Assembly: GCA_042218715.1 (NCBI GenBank)
Contig: JBDGQU010000058.1
Span: 1-9,862 of the forward strand
Direction of reading: 5' to 3'
Source: JAGXLP01 sp042218715
GTDB lineage: Bacteria; Bipolaricaulota; Bipolaricaulia; M55B111
DNA length: 9,862 nucleotides
This document shows, piece after piece, positions 5,260 through 9,862 of this stretch. Numbering within the stretch: position 1 is the stretch's first letter; every line of letters begins with the position of its first letter. The position numbers were made by a program, and so were the translations under genes. Below the pieces are notes generated by a model. It saw only the letters and a list, made by a program, of their open reading frames with translations, did no database searches and was not told where the DNA came from.

Positions 5260-6798
5260 CTAACCTCTACTCAATTTTACTTCCTGATCGTCCACTCTTT
5301 TCATCATCTTGACGACTTTCTTCCGCGCTGTTCCTTCCTCCATGAACAATCCCGTTCTCCGTCTTACTATGTCATCGGGCTTCCGGGCTAACTCTTTGGT
5401 CACGGAATAATAGATCTGAGCTCCTATTGGTATTTCACCATCCCCCACTGGCACGTCGAAGTCAGGGAATTGGCTCGTGCTCTCCAGTACCACCTGGGCA
5501 TTCCTTCCGTACCTATGTAAAAGTTCATCCACCTGTATCTCAGTCAGATCATAGTTTCCAAGGATTCGGGCTTTCAAAGCCTCCTTTTGCTCTTCTTCCT
5601 CCCACGCCCCTGATAGCTTTTTTTGAGCGGTCGAGCTGGACTTTCCTGTGCCCATAATATCGAGGGTTTCTTCTGCCATTGCCCGATAAGTCGTGTACTT
5701 TCCGCCTATAATTGTAAATATCGAATCCCTTTCAACTATAATCTCGTGATCCCGGGAGATCTTCGATTCCTCAATTTGTCCCTTACTTGTCGAGTAAAGC
5801 GGTCTTAGTCCGGCAAATTCTGCCAGTACGTCGTCCTCTTCAAATTCGACTTCATCCAGATAATGATTGACGTTAGAAATCAAGTATTCTCTGTCGCTGC
5901 TATCTACGGTCAGGTCGTCGGGGGACCCTGAGAAGTCCGTATCGGTAGTTCCCACGAGCGTCTTCCCTTCCCAGGGTATTACGAAAAAAAGCCGGTCATC
6001 GTGAATCGACGGAAAGAATCCGGAAACATCCGTCTCTAGTGCAGGAAATATAAGATGCACGCCTTTAGTCGGCCGTAAAAACTGTTTTTCTTCGGTCCGC
6101 CAGTTTCTTGCAATATCGTCCGACCACGGGCCAGTCGCGTTGACCACTTTTTTTGCCTTTATCGCAAATTGGTCTCCTTCTAGCTTGTCATTTACCGTGA
6201 GGTTCCATCCTTCCTCGTTGCCGGACCGTACTAGGTCAGTTACTTCAGCGTAATTAGCCACTGAAGCTCCTCGAGATGCAGCATCGAGCACGTTACTAAG
6301 CGCCAATCTTGCATCGTCCGTCTGACAGTCGTAGTAGACTCCCGTAGATTTTAAACCTTTTCTTTTAAGCTCCGGGAAAGTTCTTTTTGTCTCCTCGGGA
6401 TCGATAAAATTGTGTCTCCCCATTCTTTTACCCCAGCCGAGTAAATCGTAAATCACGAGGCCGGCTCGGAGCTGGAGGGGAAATATGCGAGACTCCTTGT
6501 ATACGGGAAAGAAAAACTTCGAAGGATAGACAAGGTGGGAAGCAATGTTTAATAGAATTTCTCTTTCTCTAAGGGCTTCTCGGACCAGGCCGAACTCATA
6601 ATTCTCCAGATATCTTAACCCTCCATGAATGAGTTTTGTGGAACTGCTACTGGTTCCTTGTGCGAAATCGTCCTTCTCAAAAAGGACTACATCGAGTCCC
6701 CGAATCGTAGCGTCTCGCGCCACCCCTGCTCCAGTGATTCCCCCACCAATTACGGCGAGATCAAATTCCTCACCATACAGTTCTTCTGCAAGGCCCAT
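5260..6798 (-). CDS. glpD: FAD-dependent glycerol-3-phosphate dehydrogenase
   Basis: A 512-residue GlpD/GlpA-family flavoprotein (COG0578) that oxidises sn-glycerol 3-phosphate to dihydroxyacetone phosphate, normally passing electrons to quinone at the membrane surface. Residues 13-41 form the FAD-binding Rossmann fold (VIGGGITGAGVARDA, with E41 ending the second strand). They are followed by the family signature GTSSSSTKLIHGGLRYLE at about 48-65. Later motifs are VVNATGPWSD, PTKGVHLIF, WEGKTLVGTTDTD, FAGLRPL and GGKYTTYRAMAEE. A C-terminal helical domain (about 400-512) includes LLHRYG. There is no C-terminal [2Fe-2S] BFD domain, so this is the GlpD rather than the E. coli GlpA type. The ATG at 6798 follows GGGGG by 4 nt, a fair SD, and stands 15 nt behind the DUF1667 gene, so it is probably in the same operon. 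All catalytic regions look intact. Confidence 0.93.
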   Translation of the reverse strand: MGLAEELYGEEFDLAVIGGGITGAGVARDATIRGLDVVLFEKDDFAQGTSSSSTKLIHGGLRYLENYEFGLVREALREREILLNIASHLVYPSKFFFPVYKESRIFPLQLRAGLVIYDLLGWGKRMGRHNFIDPEETKRTFPELKRKGLKSTGVYYDCQTDDARLALSNVLDAASRGASVANYAEVTDLVRSGNEEGWNLTVNDKLEGDQFAIKAKKVVNATGPWSDDIARNWRTEEKQFLRPTKGVHLIFPALETDVSGFFPSIHDDRLFFVIPWEGKTLVGTTDTDFSGSPDDLTVDSSDREYLISNVNHYLDEVEFEEDDVLAEFAGLRPLYSTSKGQIEESKISRDHEIIVERDSIFTIIGGKYTTYRAMAEETLDIMGTGKSSSTAQKKLSGAWEEEEQKEALKARILGNYDLTEIQVDELLHRYGRNAQVVLESTSQFPDFDVPVGDGEIPIGAQIYYSVTKELARKPDDIVRRRTGLFMEEGTARKKVVKMMKRVDDQEVKLSRG

Positions 6799-6813
6799 AT
6801 AGCCCCCACAATT

Positions 6814-7182
6814 TTAACTCTCGCGATCCAGTGACCTGCTGGTAACTATAGATATTCCGGTCGAACATACGTCCTCAATGACGGTATCACCGATATTTAC
6901 CGGAGCCTTCAGTTCAACTTCGGTCAATTTGTCGAGACAGCAATCTAGTTCGTTCTTGGGAACTCCTGATTCCGTCCTTACCGGTATCCTCGGGTATTTA
7001 GCGTTTTTAATTTTTACCGTGGTTGTAAGTATTCTTCGCGGGTCGTGAAACTCTTCCTTGACGTATTCTTTTCCTTTTACACAGGTATAACCGGAAATAT
7101 TTTTAATTTCGTCACCCTCAAATTCGACTTCAACGGTGCAGCCCTTGGGGCAGGCTACACAAGTGTATTCTTTTACCGGCAT
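6814..7182 (-). CDS. DUF1667 iron-sulfur protein of the GlpA-like oxidoreductase cluster
   Basis: A 122-residue protein of the DUF1667 family (COG3862). Near the N-terminus Cys8, Cys11, Cys15 and Cys34 form C-x2-C-x3-C...C, the pattern that binds a [4Fe-4S] cluster in the N-terminal domain of molybdopterin oxidoreductases. The following part holds the family features RRILTTTVKI (50-59) and PVNIGDTVIEDVCSTG (94-109), the last ending in the IVTSR strand. Extra cysteines occur at C81, C82 and C106; whether these bind metal is unknown. Family members are nearly always encoded next to the FAD oxidoreductase and GlpA-like genes seen here, so an electron-transfer subunit role is inferred. Its ATG overlaps the upstream TAA by one base (TAATG), which suggests translational coupling. 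A strong SD (GGAGG, 5 nt before the ATG) lies inside the upstream gene. It is followed by glpD. Confidence 0.87.
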   Translation of the reverse strand: MPVKEYTCVACPKGCTVEVEFEGDEIKNISGYTCVKGKEYVKEEFHDPRRILTTTVKIKNAKYPRIPVRTESGVPKNELDCCLDKLTEVELKAPVNIGDTVIEDVCSTGISIVTSRSLDRES

Positions 7183-8438
7183 TAAGCCCTCCCCTTAACC
7201 TCTACCACTAGCTGATCTTGTGTTTCGATTTCCTTCAGATCGTCTTTCGACACTTCCTCTACCTCCATCTCTCCCGGCGTAACTATTTTCTGAAAGAAGG
7301 ATATATCAGTTCCCTTTATAGAAATATTGACGTTCTCCATGGGCTTATCTACCCTTAGTGCAAACCTAAATTCGTCTTTTCCACTGATTTTTTGGGGTAC
7401 TACGTAGTTGACATTTTTTCCCGCCAGTACTTCCTTATCAGGGGTCGGGAGTCCTCCATTCCCTGCAAACTCTACTGCTCCTTTCCCCGCTCTGAACCCG
7501 TCCATGGTAACCCAATCCACAAGGTCCTCTATGTGTATTGCGTTTCCACAGCCAAAGATCCCCGGAACGTCAGTTTGAAACCATTCTCCAACTATGGCTC
7601 CTTGAGTCCTTTCATCCAGAGTTACCCCGACTTCTTTAAAGAACTCGTTCTCCGGGACGAGGCCCACCGATAGTAACAGCAGGTCCACTTCCACGTCTTT
7701 CTCGGTTCCTTCAACCGGTTCCATGTTGTCGTCGACACGAGAAAGTTCTATTCCTTCGACCCTATTCGATCCGTGAATATCCGTAACGGTATGGTTCAGG
7801 TGTAATGGAATGTCGTAATCATGAAGACATTGAACGACGTTCCTGTTTAACCCGGTTGGATAAGACATAATCTCTGCCACGCCTACTACTTCGGCTCCTT
7901 CCCAGGTCAACCTCCTTGAAATTATAAGTCCTATATCTCCCGAACCCAGCACAAACACTTTCTTACCCGGAAGAAAGCCTTTTTTGTTAATGAATTTTTG
8001 GGCGGTCCCCGCGGGCATTATCCCCGACGGCCTTTCGCCGGGTATTCTTATCTCCCCTCGGGATCTCTCCCTCGCCCCGGTGGCCAGTACGACGGCCTCA
8101 GCATCTACCTCAAATATTCCTTCCGGTGTCATAAGTGTGAGGTCTTTATTCGGGTCGAGTGAAAGCACGTAACTATCTAACTGTACATCGATCTCAGTTT
8201 TATTTATCCTTCTAGTGAACCTTTCAGCGTACTCTGGACCGGTAAGTTCTTCTCCGTAATACTCTATTCCAAAGCCATTATGGATGCACTGGTTAAGAAT
8301 ACCACCGAGCTCAATATCTCGTTCCACGATCATCACATCTGCACCCGCTTCGTCCGCCTCGATTGCAGCGGCCATCCCGCCCGGACCTCCACCAACCACT
8401 ACGATATCTTTCTTCACTTTATTTATTTCTGAGTTCAT
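7182..8438 (-). CDS. NAD(P)/FAD-dependent oxidoreductase, second subunit of the GlpA-like cluster
   Basis: A 418-residue two-dinucleotide-domain flavoprotein (pyridine nucleotide-disulfide oxidoreductase fold, COG0446). FAD-binding VVGGGPGGMAAAIEA is at 14-28, with acidic E39 ending strand 2. A conserved GGILNQCIHNGFG follows at 45-57, containing Cys51, characteristic of members found beside GlpA-like and DUF1667 proteins. ATGARER is at 119-125, the second NAD(P)-binding loop VLGSGDIGL at 163-171, and the second FAD contact GIFGCGNA at 293-300. A C-terminal extension of about 90 residues (330-418), rich in acidic residues, probably contacts a partner subunit. It occupies the place of GlpB in enteric glpABC but is not an obvious GlpB homologue; the two-domain architecture points to NAD(P) as a possible electron partner. 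The ATG at 8438 lies 2 nt after the upstream stop, with AGGA 6 nt before it. Confidence 0.88.
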   Translation of the reverse strand: MNSEINKVKKDIVVVGGGPGGMAAAIEADEAGADVMIVERDIELGGILNQCIHNGFGIEYYGEELTGPEYAERFTRRINKTEIDVQLDSYVLSLDPNKDLTLMTPEGIFEVDAEAVVLATGARERSRGEIRIPGERPSGIMPAGTAQKFINKKGFLPGKKVFVLGSGDIGLIISRRLTWEGAEVVGVAEIMSYPTGLNRNVVQCLHDYDIPLHLNHTVTDIHGSNRVEGIELSRVDDNMEPVEGTEKDVEVDLLLLSVGLVPENEFFKEVGVTLDERTQGAIVGEWFQTDVPGIFGCGNAIHIEDLVDWVTMDGFRAGKGAVEFAGNGGLPTPDKEVLAGKNVNYVVPQKISGKDEFRFALRVDKPMENVNISIKGTDISFFQKIVTPGEMEVEEVSKDDLKEIETQDQLVVEVKGRA

Positions 8439-8440
8439 TT

Positions 8441-9862
8441 TTAATCCTGTTTGGTCTCTTTCGCCAACAGATAAGAGCCTTCGCCCTTCTTGGTTACCTC
8501 TTTAGGTGACACTCCTAATTCTTTTGCCATTATCTCCACCAGCCGCGGAGTACAAAAGCCACCCTGGCAGCTACCCATCCTTGACCTGGTTCTGAACTTT
8601 ACCCCGTCCAAAGTGGTAGCACCTCTATCTATTGCCTCCTCTACTTCCGCACGAGTTACTTCCTCGCACCGACAAACTATTTCCTTTGCCGCACGACGGT
8701 CCTCGGTGTACTCGACTATTTCCTCGGGTGCTAGCTCCGAAAACCTGGGAATCGGCTCCCTTGTCGGATCGAATTCGGGGTCCGTAATTAAATCCAACCC
8801 AAGCGAATCCAGCAACCCTACGATGTGGTCGGAAATTGCCGGAGCTGCGGTGAGTCCTGGAGATTGAATCCCTCCTACGTTAATAAAGCCACTAACAGTT
8901 TTCGATTCTCCAATGACAAAATCGTCCGTCCCTGCCTTCGCTCTGAGACCGGCAAAATTCGTAATGATTTTTCCGGTATCCACTCCTGGAAACAGGTCAA
9001 CGGCTCCCTTGAACACTTCGTCCAACCCTTCCCCGGTTGTAGCAAGAGAAGGTTTCTCCAGAGGTTGGTGGTTCGGGCCGAAAATTATACTTCCTTCAGC
9101 GGCCGGCGTAACCAGTATACCTTTACTTTCCTCGGTAGGGAGGGGAAAGTTGATTTTGTTTACGTAACCCTTTAATTCACTATCGAGTAGGTGATACTCT
9201 CCCCGAGCCGGAAAGATTGAAAAGTTGTCGTCCCCCACCATACTAGCAACCTTTCCGGAGGATAAACCGGCCGCGTTAATTACGTAATGCCCCGATATCT
9301 TTTTATCGGAGGAACTAACGGTAAATTTTGGCTCCTCTTCTGCACCCCCGGACACTTCAATATCTTCAACCGGAAAATTTAGATGGAACTCCACACCGTT
9401 TTTCCGGCTGTTCTCGTAAAGAGCAATAGTCAACTTATAAGGAGCCACCACTCCAGCGGTTGGGGCATGTAGCACCGCCTCAACTTCGTCAGAGAGGTTC
9501 GGTTCCATACTTCGAATTTCTTCCTTATCCTCGATTACCTCCAGTTGCTCTACTCCATTCTGCTCACCTTGTTCTCTTAATTCGTGTAGCTTATCTATCT
9601 GAGCAATATCCTTAGTAGAAACAAGAGATCCGATTCTCTTAAATGGAACCGAGAGGGGTTCTACCCATTCATCGTATTTTTTGTTTCCGGGGGCCGAGAA
9701 TGAAGCTTTAACTGTTCCCGGTTTTGCGTCATACCCGGCGTGTATTATTCCACTGTTTGCCTTGGTTGTGCCCCACCCAACATCCGGCTCCTTCTCCAGA
9801 ACCGCGACGTCTAACTTGTACCTGGATAGTTCTCGGGCTATACCTGTCCCAATAACTCCGGC
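8441..9862 (-). CDS. GlpA-like FAD oxidoreductase with C-terminal BFD [2Fe-2S] domain (5' end outside window)
   Basis: The frame is open from its TAA at 8441 to the right edge, giving 473 visible residues. The first visible residues, AGVIGTGIARELSRYKLDV, are the end of the GxGxxG FAD-binding loop, so only about 8-12 residues are missing. The ATG at 9508 is internal. The body is a DAO-family domain (COG0579 type), with KANSGIIHAGYD near the start, FPARGEYHLLD in the middle and FAGLRAK and GGIQSPGLTAAPAI towards its end. The C-terminal BFD-like domain carries C397, C399, C432 and C437 (numbered from the edge; CRC and CQGGFC), which bind a [2Fe-2S] cluster. Related proteins are annotated as anaerobic G3P dehydrogenase subunit A or L-2-hydroxyglutarate oxidase-like. 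The substrate is inferred from the glpK and glpD context. It is probably the first or an early gene of the operon. Confidence 0.88.
   Translation of the reverse strand, partial: AGVIGTGIARELSRYKLDVAVLEKEPDVGWGTTKANSGIIHAGYDAKPGTVKASFSAPGNKKYDEWVEPLSVPFKRIGSLVSTKDIAQIDKLHELREQGEQNGVEQLEVIEDKEEIRSMEPNLSDEVEAVLHAPTAGVVAPYKLTIALYENSRKNGVEFHLNFPVEDIEVSGGAEEEPKFTVSSSDKKISGHYVINAAGLSSGKVASMVGDDNFSIFPARGEYHLLDSELKGYVNKINFPLPTEESKGILVTPAAEGSIIFGPNHQPLEKPSLATTGEGLDEVFKGAVDLFPGVDTGKIITNFAGLRAKAGTDDFVIGESKTVSGFINVGGIQSPGLTAAPAISDHIVGLLDSLGLDLITDPEFDPTREPIPRFSELAPEEIVEYTEDRRAAKEIVCRCEEVTRAEVEEAIDRGATTLDGVKFRTRSRMGSCQGGFCTPRLVEIMAKELGVSPKEVTKKGEGSYLLAKETKQD

Noticed and set aside
8441..9508. GlpA-like gene starting at the ATG at 9508 (355 residues)
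   Set aside because: The frame stays open to the window edge and encodes the FAD-binding N-terminal region upstream of this Met, so it is internal.

Overview
The window holds a phosphate-uptake pair on the left and a glycerol / glycerol-3-phosphate (G3P) catabolic cluster on the right. It appears to come from a bacterium. GGAGG-type Shine-Dalgarno (SD) sites precede several genes, and the gene set GlpA-like / FAD oxidoreductase / DUF1667 / GlpK is the arrangement seen in anaerobic Firmicutes, Thermotogae and similar lineages. The proteins are rich in Glu and Asp, which would fit a salt-adapted or deep-branching anaerobe. An archaeal source cannot be strictly excluded from sequence alone. Coding DNA looks mid-GC, and the intergenic stretches are clearly AT-rich.

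Layout. Positions 1-476 have no gene that I can support. Positions 477-2153 (+) carry a DUF47/PhoU-like protein followed by a PiT-family inorganic phosphate transporter, 24 nt apart. Everything else lies on the minus strand. In transcription order (right to left) it is: a GlpA-like FAD oxidoreductase with a C-terminal [2Fe-2S] BFD domain, running off the right edge; a second FAD/NAD(P) oxidoreductase; a DUF1667 iron-sulfur protein; GlpD; a 409-nt intergenic region; glycerol kinase GlpK; a 365-nt intergenic region; and a NagD-type HAD phosphatase whose stop codon lies 1 nt from the stop of the convergent PiT gene.

How the genes fit together. GlpK makes G3P from glycerol. GlpD, and possibly the three-gene GlpA-like/FAD/DUF1667 complex, oxidise G3P to dihydroxyacetone phosphate with different electron carriers. 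The HAD phosphatase acts on a small phosphate ester, and its upstream region is related in sequence to that of glpK, which suggests co-regulation.

The most unusual points are as follows. (1) glpK appears to start at an ATT codon placed 8 nt after a perfect GGAGG. (2) The upstream regions of glpK and the HAD gene are homologous over roughly 180 bp, sharing two conserved blocks. (3) One block has a third, inverted copy that forms a perfect 19-bp inverted repeat between glpD and glpK. (4) Two kinds of G3P dehydrogenase are encoded in one tight operon, with no GlpC membrane subunit visible. No tRNA, rRNA, CRISPR array or insertion sequence was seen.
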